Source of the DNA: Lewinellaceae bacterium
Lineage (GTDB): Bacteria; Bacteroidota; Bacteroidia; Chitinophagales; Saprospiraceae
Direction: 5' to 3'
DNA length: 64,000 nucleotides
Assembly: GCA_020636255.1 (NCBI GenBank)
Contig: JACJYE010000002.1
Coordinates: 587,444-651,443 of the forward strand
The number at the start of each line of letters is the position of its first letter. The first letter of the stretch is position 1. The position numbers were made by a program, and so were the translations under genes. Below the pieces are notes generated by a model, which saw nothing but the letters and a program-made list of their open reading frames with translations, did not search any database and was not told the DNA's origin. Below are positions 1 to 8,849 of the stretch, piece after piece.

Positions 1-1521
1 TGCCGGGTGAGAAGGGTTATCCTGCATCATCCAGATCGATTCGCGGGCGAAGAAGGCTGCCAGGAGATCTTCACCGCGCTGCCTGGCGCGGTGGGCAAGC
101 AGGTCGAGGATAAACTCTTCGTTATTGCGCTCCGTGAAGAACTGGACGTCTTCATCTTCGAAGACCTCGATGATCTCCCGGGCGATATGATCCTCCTCTT
201 CGGGCGAGAAGTCCTCTTTTTTGAGGATGAGTATGGCCAGGGCTATCTCTCTCTTCGCTTTATCGAACGCACCAGTCATCTGCCCTGCCTGATGCAGGGT
301 GAGGTTAGCGGTGTTGAATTGGCCGTTGAGGAATTCCAGGTATGCCTTGGCCAGTGCCCAGAAGGGGTCGTCGCGGTAGTTGTAATACAGGGTATTGGTA
401 AAACGTAGCAGTTGCCCGGCATAGTCGGCCTGTTCCTGGTTGAGCAGCAACGTCCCGTTCTCGTCGAGGTTTTTGAGCAGCTGCTCGATGGGCCTTTCGC
501 TGTAGTATTCGAAGTTAGCGCTCTCCAGCTTGTTGATCTCGCGCGCCATGAGGGCCCTGAGCCATTCGTGGTTGCCCAGCAGGCCGAATACCTGTTCCAT
601 ATCGTGCAGCCCCAGCGCCTCGTCCCTGGCTCCCCGCAGGAAGTGCATCAGGGCTTTGTCGTCAGGCGTCTGGCAAAGGGCATAGGTAGCCTGCCAGTCT
701 GCTTCTGAAGTGATGTTAAAACTATAATAAGCACTGCTCCGCCGGCTTCTGCATTCCTTAAAAACGGTCAGAAAATGGTAGTAGGCCTGGCCGTCCTTAC
801 CCTGTTGCAGCTCAATACCGGCAATATGGTCGAGGGCCCAGTAGCGGATGATGCTTTTGGACTGGCTTTTACCGAAATAGGTTTGATAGGCTTCCAACGC
901 TTTCTGTAGCTGGTTGGCGTAACGCAGGCTCTTTATCAGCTGGAAAGCGTAGCGTTCCTTGAGGAAAGGAAATTTTTCCTGCTGCAGGGCCGTTTCGACC
1001 CGCCCGATGAGGCTGTTGGACTGTTCGGTATTCAGGGTATCGGGGTTATAGTCCCACCAGTTGCGTTGCACATCGGCCAGTTGCTCTATGTCGAGCGCCA
1101 GCAGCAGATAGCGTTTGGAAGCTTCCACCTGGCCAGCCGGCAGCTTGGATTCCCGGAACAGGTGGTAGTTGATGAGGCCATCGCGCGACATATCGCCGTA
1201 GGTTTCCGAGTAGGTGCCCTTCAATACGCGGAGCAGGGCTTCGTTGTTCACCTCGTTTTTAAAGAAAGCCTGCCACTCCGCCAGGTTATCATCGCTGTAG
1301 TCCTGCTCGCCCCATATATTACTCCAGAAGGGGTTGCTGGTGTAAAAGGCCGGGCTGTATTCCTCCGACAGCACCCATTCGGGTACGAAGAGGTTAAAGA
1401 AATGGTAGGAAGGGTCATAGGGGCCGCAGGCCTTAGCTGCCTGGGGCCAATGGCTAACTGCCAGAGTGGCCAGCAAGCTGGCGAAGGAAGCCAGGCGGAA
1501 AGTTTTGAAGCGCAGCCTCAT
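1..1521 (-). CDS. secreted protein of unknown function, C-terminus beyond the window
   Basis: An uninterrupted frame of 507 codons runs from an ATG at 1521 off the left edge, so only the N-terminal part is visible. Residues 1-31 look like a signal peptide: MRLRFKTFR, a hydrophobic stretch, then AKA before a conserved-looking CGPYDPSYHFFNLF start of the mature protein. The rest is rich in aromatic and helical segments and reads like degenerate TPR-type repeats; no catalytic motif was recognised. The start overlaps the end of the upstream same-strand gene by 68 bp, which suggests translational coupling and a shared function. Secretion is supported by the sequence; function is unknown. Confidence 0.75.
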   Translation of the reverse strand, partial: MRLRFKTFRLASFASLLATLAVSHWPQAAKACGPYDPSYHFFNLFVPEWVLSEEYSPAFYTSNPFWSNIWGEQDYSDDNLAEWQAFFKNEVNNEALLRVLKGTYSETYGDMSRDGLINYHLFRESKLPAGQVEASKRYLLLALDIEQLADVQRNWWDYNPDTLNTEQSNSLIGRVETALQQEKFPFLKERYAFQLIKSLRYANQLQKALEAYQTYFGKSQSKSIIRYWALDHIAGIELQQGKDGQAYYHFLTVFKECRSRRSSAYYSFNITSEADWQATYALCQTPDDKALMHFLRGARDEALGLHDMEQVFGLLGNHEWLRALMAREINKLESANFEYYSERPIEQLLKNLDENGTLLLNQEQADYAGQLLRFTNTLYYNYRDDPFWALAKAYLEFLNGQFNTANLTLHQAGQMTGAFDKAKREIALAILILKKEDFSPEEEDHIAREIIEVFEDEDVQFFTERNNEEFILDLLAHRARQRGEDLLAAFFARESIWMMQDNPSHPA

Positions 1522-2491
1522 CAAGGTGGTAAAAGATAATATTCCCACTTCGGTTTTGGATTTTGTGAAGCATATCAGCTGCTCGTTCCAGCTCTTCTGC
1601 GGCCGGGATCTCAAAGCGCAGCCGGTCGCCTGTGTTGAGATAATTCGCTTCAAAATAGAAGTTTTGCTTTACTTGGTAAAGCCCTGGCCCTATTTTTTCC
1701 AGATCAGCGGCCAGCTCCAGCACTTCCTCCCCCGGCAGGTTGATGATGGCCTGCAGCTTCCCCAGGCGGTACAGCAAAGCCCAGGAGAACAGGGGCAGGG
1801 CCAGATCGAGTTTAAGCGGATATGGGGGCGCCTGGAGGTAGGGAGCGCCTTTTTCATTGTTCAGGATGCTGTTGGTTTCCGCCTTGTCTTCGATGTCGCC
1901 CATATTGTAATACATGAGCGTTCCTCTATCCACGGGCGGCAAGCCTGTTTGTTGGGGGTTACTATACTGGTGCAGCCGGATAGTGGCCGACAGGCTTGCA
2001 GGGCCTATTCGTTTCCTGATCTGCTGGAGGAAAGTAAAATACGGCTCCCGCGTAGAAGCCGTCCAGTCGCAATCGAACTGGTATTCAGACGGGTTCAGCC
2101 CCTGTTTTTTGCAGATCTGTTGCAGGAAATCCCACACCTTATCCGCCAGAGCTACCGGGCCTGCCTGTTTCGACTGGAAAGTGCGGTTGGTGATAAAAAC
2201 GCAGGGGGTGATGTCAATGCCATCAGGAACCTGGCCGTCGAAGCGGATTGCGGCTTTGGGGTAGGCCCGCCCTTCTGCATCCACGTCGACGTCCAGGAAT
2301 TTCACATACAGGCGCGACACCTTCAGGGTGTCCAGCGCAAGCTGTTCGGCATCCGTTAGTTTAAAGTTGGATTTCCAGTAATAAAAGGATATCTGTGTAT
2401 CCTCTCCTGCGGGCCTGCAGGTAGCCAGGCCCAGCAGGGACAACAAAACAAGCACGCCTGTAAGGCCTGCCGCCGGCTTCAGAAGCCACAT
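1454..2491 (-). CDS. lipoprotein, possible DUF3142-like TIM-barrel protein
   Basis: The 345-residue product begins with a hydrophobic segment ending in a lipobox-like LATC near residue 25, so it is probably a lipoprotein. The middle contains a block PCVFITNRTF and then YQFDCDWTASTREPYFTFL, resembling the 'inner DFD' strand and helix of DUF3142-type putative glycoside-hydrolase-like barrels; this relation is inferred from pattern only. The ATG overlaps the TAA of the upstream DUF4870 gene (TAATG), and the 3' end overlaps the next gene by 68 bp, so the three genes look like one transcription unit. Substrate and activity are unknown. Confidence 0.7.
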   Translation of the reverse strand: MWLLKPAAGLTGVLVLLSLLGLATCRPAGEDTQISFYYWKSNFKLTDAEQLALDTLKVSRLYVKFLDVDVDAEGRAYPKAAIRFDGQVPDGIDITPCVFITNRTFQSKQAGPVALADKVWDFLQQICKKQGLNPSEYQFDCDWTASTREPYFTFLQQIRKRIGPASLSATIRLHQYSNPQQTGLPPVDRGTLMYYNMGDIEDKAETNSILNNEKGAPYLQAPPYPLKLDLALPLFSWALLYRLGKLQAIINLPGEEVLELAADLEKIGPGLYQVKQNFYFEANYLNTGDRLRFEIPAAEELERAADMLHKIQNRSGNIIFYHLDEAALQNFPPGFLRQLAGHSGS

Positions 2492-2889
2492 TATTGGATA
2501 AGCCGCAGGGTGTACGGATATCGGTAGCGTTCCCCTTCATTAGCGCGCATGGCGGCAATGATGCAGAACACCAGGTCGATGATGGCCAGGACGATCAGGA
2601 GCGGAATACCGATGACGACGAAGATCAGAATGGCGGAAATGACAAAGCCGATCAGCATCGTCAGCTGGAAGTTCAGGGCCTCTTTGGCATGGTAGCTCAC
2701 GTATTCCGATTTCTCTTTGTACACCAGCCAGATGACCAGGGGTAGCAGCACGCTCCCAAATGGGACGATAACGCCGGCAACGATACCCAGATGGGAAAAA
2801 GTGGCCCACAGCTTTTCATTGTTATCCGGTATGAGGTTTTCCGTTTTGGGGTCGAAAAAATCATCCAGCGGTTCATTCATTTCTGCCAT
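2491..2889 (-). CDS. DUF4870 family small membrane protein
   Basis: The 132-residue product has the DUF4870 layout: an acidic N-terminus, the conserved WATFSHLGI segment, a first membrane helix (about residues 33-55), the linker YVSYHAKEALNFQ that is typical of the family, and a second hydrophobic hairpin (about 75-112). It is an integral inner-membrane protein of unknown role. It is first in a probable minus-strand operon with the lipoprotein and the secreted protein that follow; its stop codon overlaps the next start as TAATG. Confidence 0.85.
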   Translation of the reverse strand: MAEMNEPLDDFFDPKTENLIPDNNEKLWATFSHLGIVAGVIVPFGSVLLPLVIWLVYKEKSEYVSYHAKEALNFQLTMLIGFVISAILIFVVIGIPLLIVLAIIDLVFCIIAAMRANEGERYRYPYTLRLIQ

Positions 2890-2922
2890 GATGGGAATGG
2901 ATTTTGGTTATTAAGAAATAAT

Positions 2923-2930
2923 CAAAAATA
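2923..2930 (-). promoter_or_regulatory. candidate -7 box for the DUF4870 operon
   Basis: On the minus strand the sequence reads TATTTTTG, a match to the Bacteroidota -7 consensus TAnnTTTG, 33 nt upstream of the ATG. No convincing TTG -33 element was found, so the call is weak. The 2931-3153 stretch is AT-rich and holds no recognised gene. Confidence 0.3.
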
Positions 2931-3153
2931 AGTTCGACGATTTTTTGAACACTATTTAATATGCATCCCGCAGGGGGAACGGCATAAAGGTCGCTCAATT
3001 GACGGTGGAAAAACAAGAATATTGGATAAAAGAACGAGCGGGCTCGACAGCCGCCGCAGTAAGCCTGGCGCTCTTACATTTTGAGCATGCCCCTCCCTAT
3101 ATGCCCTTTGAAAGAAACTGCTTACCTTGAGGTACGAATACCTACTGCCCGAT

Positions 3154-4332
3154 ATGAAAGACACCCCCTCTCCTCACGCCCTGCCCGCAACAGGGGAAGC
3201 CACCGGTGGCAGCCTGTCTTCCTCCGAGTGGGTGGAGGCCATCATCGCAAGCCCGGCGCCGGTGCTGCGAAACCTGCAGATCACGCAGTCCTACCATCAG
3301 TTCACGCTCGATTTTACCCGGCTACTTGGTAGCGATAATGTATGCTGGTGCGCCTTCGCCACCTGGGCATCCAAACAAGCGGGCCAGTTCATCCGGGGCG
3401 AACAGGCCCCTGCTCCTTTGCTCGAGCTCCTGGGGCTAAAGCAGGACGGCAGCCCCACCCCACGCCCATGGTACTGGTTTCTGGTGCCGAAATGGTTGTT
3501 GCGCAGCAAACGATTCCTGGCCTACGCCCGCTGCACGGTGGAAGACGTGAGCGCCCATATCGCGGCGGGTAACCTGCGGGTCTATCAAAAGCTGGCGCCC
3601 ATCTTCGCTGCTTTTCTGAAAATGGCCCACAGCCACCAGCAGCCGCAGCCAGATGAGCTGGCCCGCTTTCTGGACGGCCTGGCCGCCGACCCCACCACGC
3701 ATGCCGAGATCATCCAGGCCTTTCAAAACTACTACCTCGCCAGGTTCGAAAAGAATGACAAGGCCAGAGCCGAACAGGTCTTTCTGGCCAACGTCCTCAT
3801 AGGGCTGCACGAACAGAAACGGTTGCAGGAAGCTATCGAAGGCGCCATGAAAGCCCCTATCCGGCAGGCGTTGCAGGACCCGGAGCGCCGCTGGAGCTCC
3901 CTGCCCCTGCCTCAGGCCGTCAGGGCGGTGGGCGCAGCCTTATTCGAATGGGCGCTGGGCCCTTACATTCGGAAGTTCGAAGAAAAATGGCAGACAGCCG
4001 CTACCCATAGCCTGATGTCTCTGGGCACCCCTGACGGCACGCTCAAGCTGGGCCAGGACGTTCCCCCGCTGTCTGACGGCGCCCTTTTCCCGGAAGCACT
4101 ACGGGAGCTTGACAGGCCCGAAGTACCTGAAATTCTGGCCACGCTCGGCCTGCCACCCAATACGGCCATGGGCAGCGCTGCCCTTGATTGGTCTAGGCTA
4201 GGCGACCGGATGAACTACATCGCAGGCCTTTTTCGATCCAGGCAGCAAGACAAGGGCCTTGCGGAGCCTCCCTTCAGTTATGAACAGGTGGCCTACATCC
4301 TAGCGGGGCAGGTACCGGAAGGCAAGCTGTAA
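3154..4332 (+). CDS. conserved-looking hypothetical protein
   Basis: This 392-residue protein was not recognised. It is soluble, without signal peptide or membrane helix, and mostly helical. An aromatic-rich segment, RPWYWFLVPKWLLRSKRF, lies about 100-120 residues in and may be amphipathic. The frame extends upstream to a TTG at 3127, but the ATG at 3154 (MKDTPSP) is preferred because nothing supports a TTG start. The gene converges on the DUF5995 gene with a 9-bp gap. GC content and codon use match the neighbours. Confidence 0.7.
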   Translation: MKDTPSPHALPATGEATGGSLSSSEWVEAIIASPAPVLRNLQITQSYHQFTLDFTRLLGSDNVCWCAFATWASKQAGQFIRGEQAPAPLLELLGLKQDGSPTPRPWYWFLVPKWLLRSKRFLAYARCTVEDVSAHIAAGNLRVYQKLAPIFAAFLKMAHSHQQPQPDELARFLDGLAADPTTHAEIIQAFQNYYLARFEKNDKARAEQVFLANVLIGLHEQKRLQEAIEGAMKAPIRQALQDPERRWSSLPLPQAVRAVGAALFEWALGPYIRKFEEKWQTAATHSLMSLGTPDGTLKLGQDVPPLSDGALFPEALRELDRPEVPEILATLGLPPNTAMGSAALDWSRLGDRMNYIAGLFRSRQQDKGLAEPPFSYEQVAYILAGQVPEGKL

Positions 4333-4341
4333 GTTCAGGGC

Positions 4342-5100
4342 CTAGCGCTGCAGTTTTTCCAAAGCCCGGCGGATGTTTTTTTCCTCTACCCATGTCACGA
4401 GCTTCAGTACCGGTTGAAGTAAGCCCGGCGGGCTTTCGATGAGCCGCCCCAGGGTAAGGCATAACTCGCCGGCACTTAGGATATACACATCGCGCTCGGG
4501 GTTTTCGGCAGGCGCCAGCCGACAGGCCAAAGCCCAGGCCAACTCGCGCGCCTTGCGGATATTGAGGTTGATCAAGGCCTCATCGCGCCGCCCACCCAGC
4601 CAATCGGCGACGAAAAAAAGAGGAGAAACCCTGCCGATCCGGCTCTGCAATTCATCCACAATATCCTCCAGCAGGCCGTTGATGGCCATAAAATCGCTTT
4701 TCAGGCTTTCGATGGCTGTACCCGGAGCGACTTCTGCAGCGGCTATGCCCAGGTCGAAGGTGATGTGAGCGTTCATACCCAGTAGCACGTGCTGGAAAAT
4801 TGCCAGTGGCCGCCGGCAGGCCTCGAAGGCTTGCTGCCATGCCGGAGTTGGCAGGCCGCCCCGCTCCCATTGCCGGTAAGCGTCGATATAGCGGCGGGCA
4901 AAAACGACATCGAGCCGCTCCATGCGCTCGTTGTCCTCAAAACACCGATCCAGGATGCCCTCTTTCACCCGGGCCGTGGTGCGGCGGTACACGTAAGCGA
5001 AAATGCCGGCTGCATCATTATTGTCCAGGCAATGCGCTATGATGGCGTCCAGTTCCCGAAGGACATCATCAATGGTATTTATCGTAGCATGCTCGGGCAT
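4342..5100 (-). CDS. DUF5995 family protein
   Basis: The 252-residue product shows the DUF5995 hallmarks: YRRTTARVKEGI near the N-terminus, ERLDVVFARRYIDA, and the highly conserved HVLLGMNAHITFDLGIAAAE core. It is a soluble, all-helical protein. The family has no established activity; the invariant His and Asp residues suggest a metal or ligand site (inference). An ATG at 5100 (MPEHATIN) is chosen over an in-frame TTG at 5136 that would overlap the SusD gene end. It follows the SusD gene on the same strand with a 32-bp gap and may be co-transcribed. Confidence 0.8.
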   Translation of the reverse strand: MPEHATINTIDDVLRELDAIIAHCLDNNDAAGIFAYVYRRTTARVKEGILDRCFEDNERMERLDVVFARRYIDAYRQWERGGLPTPAWQQAFEACRRPLAIFQHVLLGMNAHITFDLGIAAAEVAPGTAIESLKSDFMAINGLLEDIVDELQSRIGRVSPLFFVADWLGGRRDEALINLNIRKARELAWALACRLAPAENPERDVYILSAGELCLTLGRLIESPPGLLQPVLKLVTWVEEKNIRRALEKLQR

Positions 5101-5132
5101 CGTAATGGCATTTTTGATTTTACGGGCCGGAG

Positions 5133-6689
5133 TCAATATCCCGGGTTCTGCTTCAGCTGCGGATTGGCATCCAGGGCTTCCTGAGGTATGGGGAATAAAG
5201 TGCGGTACGAACCGCTCCCGGCGGGGCGTATGTTATTGGGTGCGTTGAAGCGCCCAAAGCGGATGAGGTGGCTTCGGCGCTGTCCTTCCCACCAGCATTC
5301 ATAGCCGTACTCGTCCAGCAGATCGCCCTCAGTAACAGCCGAGAGCGGCGCAGCACCCCGGGATTCACGCAAGGCATTCAGGCTGGCCCGCGCTTCCGGA
5401 GCCTGGCCCAGGCGGTATTGTGCTTCGGCCTTCATCAGGTATACTTCTGCCAGGCGGATGATGGCATAGACGTTGGCCGAGCCACTAAGGCCATTGCCTT
5501 GTATGCCGTCGGGCTCGTATTTGACGGGGCGCGCACCGGCGGCGGGGTTGGCCGCCTGGAAGTCAAAATCGATGCTGTAAAACAGCGGGCTTCCATCCGG
5601 AAGGCGAAGCGTATCGCCGTTGGCGTCGAGCTGATAGCCGGTATTGAAGCCCAAAAAAGCGTTGACGGCGTCGATGCGGGGCCCCAGGAAACGGGGGTCC
5701 TGCTGATCCCATTTTTCGTAAAATTCGGCCAGGGTACAGAAGCCGTTCCAGCCGGCGGCCTGATCAAAATGGGCAGCATTCAGCGTATTGGCGGCGAAGC
5801 TGTTGGTAAACCCGCCGTCGGGGCCATTCCAGGTGGTGAGAATGAGCTCATGGGCCGAACCGGTATTCATGGCGTTTATGGTGCGGAAATTATCCCAGTA
5901 ATCCGGTTCTAACCCGTACAGGCCGGAGTTGATGACTTCGCCGCACAGGCCAAGCACGGCATTCATGGCCTGCGTTTCACCCGCGCTGCTACCGGTATAC
6001 TCCGACTGGTTGAGGTAAAGCCGTGCCAGCAGGGCCCTGGCTGCGGCCTTGTTCATCCTAAAGAGGGCCCGTTCATCGCTGAACCTGGTTTTTTCCGGCA
6101 GGTTTCCCAGGGCGTCCTCCAGCATAGCGGTGGTGCGGTTAAAGGCTTCTTCTCTGCTGTACACAACCGAGGCGCCGGATTCGTCGATAGCCGGCACCTG
6201 TCCGAAAAGGCTGATGAAATAGTAGTTAAAAGCAGCCTGCAGGCACCTGGACTCGGCAATGATCTCGTCTCCTTCCGGCGAGGGCTCCGCCAGGGTGAAC
6301 ACCTGTAGGGCGTTGTAGGCCGTACCCAGCCCGCCGATCAGGGCGGTCCAGCAGTCGCGCACCGCAAAATGCCCGGGGCCCCAGCTGTGGAGGCTCAATT
6401 CCCTCCAGGCGCCGTTATCATCCCAATCCAAGCCGGCCGGCACCTGCACGGCTTCGTCGGAAGTGAGTTCTTCCAGCGCCCATAGCCGGTTGTATTGCTG
6501 CAGCAGGCTCAGCTGGGTGTAAGCGCCCTGAAGGTATTCGAAGCCTACGGTTTCCGGAGCTTTCTCAAAGCGCCGGGCTTCAGCGTTCAGGAAATCCTGG
6601 ATAGGGTTATCGTCATCGGGTATACATCCGGGAAACAGCAGGATGCTGACCAGGAGTATGTGGATGAACAGAAGCGGAACGCTCTTCAT
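5133..6689 (-). CDS. SusD/RagB family nutrient-binding lipoprotein
   Basis: About 518 residues with a lipoprotein signal (hydrophobic stretch ending LLFPGC). The N-terminal part matches the SusD helical scaffold, and the C-terminal part has the diagnostic block RLAEVYLMKAEAQYRLGQ followed by LNALRESRG and the ending LFPIPQEALDANPQLKQNPGY. SusD proteins sit on the outer membrane as a lid over a SusC TonB-dependent porin and bind oligosaccharides or peptides. No SusC gene lies beside it: the upstream neighbour is a WG-repeat protein. The ligand cannot be inferred. An alternative ATG at 6707 adds six residues. Confidence 0.92.
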   Translation of the reverse strand: MKSVPLLFIHILLVSILLFPGCIPDDDNPIQDFLNAEARRFEKAPETVGFEYLQGAYTQLSLLQQYNRLWALEELTSDEAVQVPAGLDWDDNGAWRELSLHSWGPGHFAVRDCWTALIGGLGTAYNALQVFTLAEPSPEGDEIIAESRCLQAAFNYYFISLFGQVPAIDESGASVVYSREEAFNRTTAMLEDALGNLPEKTRFSDERALFRMNKAAARALLARLYLNQSEYTGSSAGETQAMNAVLGLCGEVINSGLYGLEPDYWDNFRTINAMNTGSAHELILTTWNGPDGGFTNSFAANTLNAAHFDQAAGWNGFCTLAEFYEKWDQQDPRFLGPRIDAVNAFLGFNTGYQLDANGDTLRLPDGSPLFYSIDFDFQAANPAAGARPVKYEPDGIQGNGLSGSANVYAIIRLAEVYLMKAEAQYRLGQAPEARASLNALRESRGAAPLSAVTEGDLLDEYGYECWWEGQRRSHLIRFGRFNAPNNIRPAGSGSYRTLFPIPQEALDANPQLKQNPGY

Positions 6690-6757
6690 GGCCAGGGTTT
6701 TTCCCATAAATTTAATAAAAGGAAAACGTAATTGCGGCCTATGCCATAATTCCTGCC

Positions 6758-8260
6758 TTAATCCTCAAAATACTCCACCCCTTCCCAGCTTACATAACCC
6801 ATTCCCTTTTCCGTTTTCACCTGTGCCAGATTGTTGGGGGCAAAGCCGTAAAAGGCCTCGTATTTTGGTGGGATAAGCTTTTTTGCTTCCGGGCAGAAAA
6901 AACCGGTTTTCCCCTCTTTATCCAGCAGGAAGCCCATTAGCTGAGGGGCGCCGGCAATAACAGAAGGCCGGATATCATCGTAAGCGGCAGGAAGTACCCA
7001 CTGGTTTTTGCTGTCTATCAGGCCCCAGCCGAGGCTGTCCTGCACGATGAGGTACTCGCCGGGCACGTTCTTGATCGCCCGGTATTGAAAGGGATAAATG
7101 GGTTTCTCCTGCTCGTTTATGATACCCCAAAGGCCATCTTTTTTTACAGCGAACCACTTCTGGCGGGGAAAGAGGTAAAACAGGGAATCGTAGTGTAACG
7201 GGATAAGCGGTTCACCGTAGGAATTAAATGTACCCCATTGCCCGTCGGCAGCCGCAATGATGAGCTGCCCGTTCAGGATGATGGTATCGTACCGGATCGG
7301 CATCAGCGGCTGAAAAGACCGGCTGATGATACCCCAGCGGCCGCCGCGTTTAACCAGGTAGGCGCGGGAACCCCATAAGGCCACCCAGCTTATCTGTTCG
7401 TATTCTTTTTCCAGCAGAATATTATCGTCGGGGCCTACCATGCCCCATTTGCCACCCTCCAGGGCCAGTAACTGGTTGGGGCCGAGCACCAGCAGGGAGT
7501 CGTATTTCGGAGGGATGAGAAAATCCCAGTCGTATTGCAACTCGCCGCCCTTAGGGTCGGGGATGGCCCTGCCGCTGCGAAAGCCGTACTTGCCCTCTTC
7601 TTTGTACACGCCGTTGCGCACCAGCACTTCGGTAGAGCGGGGCCGCTCTTCTTCGAGGGCCAGATCATCCGGCACTTCTCTGATCATAGTGTTGAGCTGC
7701 AGATGCCCGGCTACGGGAATGGCGTAAACCGGGACGCCGCCCACAGAATCCAGCAGGCCGTAACCGAGTCCGCTGGTATATGAGATACGGCTGTATGCCC
7801 GTTCGGTAATGCGGGCGCCGGTGGTATCGGCCAGATGATAACCACCGTCCTGTTTAACGATGGCATACCCGTTTTGGAAAAAACCAGCTTCGTCGTACCG
7901 GGCGGGCAGAAGCAGGGCTTTTTCGGGGCTGCAATACCCCCATTTGTCATGCACCCGGTATGGAATATATGCTTCGTGAACCGGCAGGCTGTAATCCTGC
8001 CCGAAAAGCCCGGGTAGCATACCCGGTAGTAGGATCAATGTAAAGAGCAGCCTCAGAGCTTGTTTGGAGGCCAACCTTTGAGCTGCAAAGGCCACTTTTT
8101 CGGTGATACTGCGTTGCTTTTTTTGACCGTACCTTTGGGTACGCTCTTCAAAAAGACGCCTTGTCTCACCAAAAAACTGACGCTTTTCGCTATCAAATCC
8201 AGCCTCCAAACAAGCTCTCAGAAATGGCTTGCTGGGGCTACCCGGAATAGTATTACGCAT
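6758..8260 (-). CDS. WG (KWG) repeat protein with a palindromic element inserted in its N-terminus
   Basis: The C-terminal 400 residues are WG repeats (DKWGYC, GKWGMV, GRWGII, GQWGTF, GLWGII, LGWGLI), a beta-rich repeat family of unknown function common in Bacteroidota. The N-terminus is odd. Codons 14-68 from the ATG at 8260 are encoded by a 160-bp palindromic element plus a 5-bp duplication. Without those 55 codons the protein would start MRNTIPGSPSKPF followed directly by LRLLFTLILLPGMLPGLFGQ, a normal signal peptide. With the insertion the hydrophobic segment lies about 68 residues in. Either an internal start (for example a TTG in the LTLI segment) restores secretion or the protein is mis-targeted. 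An upstream ATG at 8308 is also in frame. Confidence 0.8.
   Translation of the reverse strand: MRNTIPGSPSKPFLRACLEAGFDSEKRQFFGETRRLFEERTQRYGQKKQRSITEKVAFAAQRLASKQALRLLFTLILLPGMLPGLFGQDYSLPVHEAYIPYRVHDKWGYCSPEKALLLPARYDEAGFFQNGYAIVKQDGGYHLADTTGARITERAYSRISYTSGLGYGLLDSVGGVPVYAIPVAGHLQLNTMIREVPDDLALEEERPRSTEVLVRNGVYKEEGKYGFRSGRAIPDPKGGELQYDWDFLIPPKYDSLLVLGPNQLLALEGGKWGMVGPDDNILLEKEYEQISWVALWGSRAYLVKRGGRWGIISRSFQPLMPIRYDTIILNGQLIIAAADGQWGTFNSYGEPLIPLHYDSLFYLFPRQKWFAVKKDGLWGIINEQEKPIYPFQYRAIKNVPGEYLIVQDSLGWGLIDSKNQWVLPAAYDDIRPSVIAGAPQLMGFLLDKEGKTGFFCPEAKKLIPPKYEAFYGFAPNNLAQVKTEKGMGYVSWEGVEYFED
8052..8221. mobile_element. palindromic MITE-like element, long copy A (160 bp) with CTCAG duplication
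   Basis: The core spans 8057-8216 and starts AGCTTGTTTGGAGGCC and ends with its complement GCCTCCAAACAAGCT. It is flanked on both sides by CTCAG (8052-8056 and 8217-8221), consistent with a 5-bp target duplication. The interior contains ACTGCGTTGCTTTTTTTGAC and CTTCAAAAAGACGCC, shared with the copy at 17.65 kb. It has no coding capacity for a transposase, so it would need one in trans. It lies in frame in the WG-repeat gene. Confidence 0.8.
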
Positions 8261-8335
8261 AGGCGTTATGGCATTAGAAGCAGTGCGGCAAAAATAAGAA
8301 ATTAGCAAAAAACCAGCCTTTTTTAAAGCGACAAG

Positions 8336-8378
8336 GCCCTTCCCTGTTTTACAGGCCAGGGAAAGGCTGTATTTTTTT
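8336..8378 (+). terminator. hairpin followed by a T tract
   Basis: GCCCTTCCCTG (8336-8346) pairs with CAGGGAAAGGC (8357-8367) with one mismatch, followed closely by a run of seven T. The shape is an intrinsic terminator reading rightward, but no plus-strand gene lies immediately to the left. It may stop antisense transcription out of the WG-repeat locus. Confidence 0.45.
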
Positions 8379-8576
8379 CTTAATTAACGATAATTTAGTA
8401 CTTCTCACGCCTCTTTTAAGTCTATATAACAAAGATACTACAAACTCATTTCCACTTTAGAAAAAAATCCAACCCATGGCAATGCAGTGCCTGGCAAAAA
8501 TATAACGGAGCGCCTTCCGTTCTCACAAACAATTGTTTATCAATACATTAAATTATACTGAATAAAAACGCTCCCA

Positions 8577-8610
8577 TTGCTTTCACACACCAAACTTTTT
8601 TCTATATTTG
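8577..8610 (+). promoter_or_regulatory. candidate Bacteroidota promoter for the M43 protease gene
   Basis: TTG at 8577-8579 and TATATTTG at 8603-8610 are separated by 23 bp, fitting the TTG / TAnnTTTG pattern used by the Bacteroidota sigma factor. Transcription from here would leave a leader of roughly 230 nt before the ATG at 8850. The rest of the 541-bp AT-rich stretch 8309-8849 holds only the hairpin at 8336; no gene was seen. Confidence 0.45.
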
Positions 8611-8849
8611 CCACAAGCGACAATGCAAACATTCTGGCAACCCATCACCCGAAGCAATATCCTCTTTACCTAGGAACCCTGGTTACACCGTTCTTTAATC
8701 AACAAACACAAACGGCAATAAATACAATAAATGGCATGCGGTGTTCATGTTGATGGCCCGCAAAGGACGAGTTTGTGGTATACCCTGGATATCTGAAGTG
8801 TAAACCACAACCTAATCATCATTTTATCACTCTCTAAAACAACCCTCGA

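Noticed and set aside
1466..2359. 297-codon plus-strand frame opposite the lipoprotein gene
   Set aside because: The minus-strand frame has a lipobox, operon-like overlaps and a coherent fold pattern.
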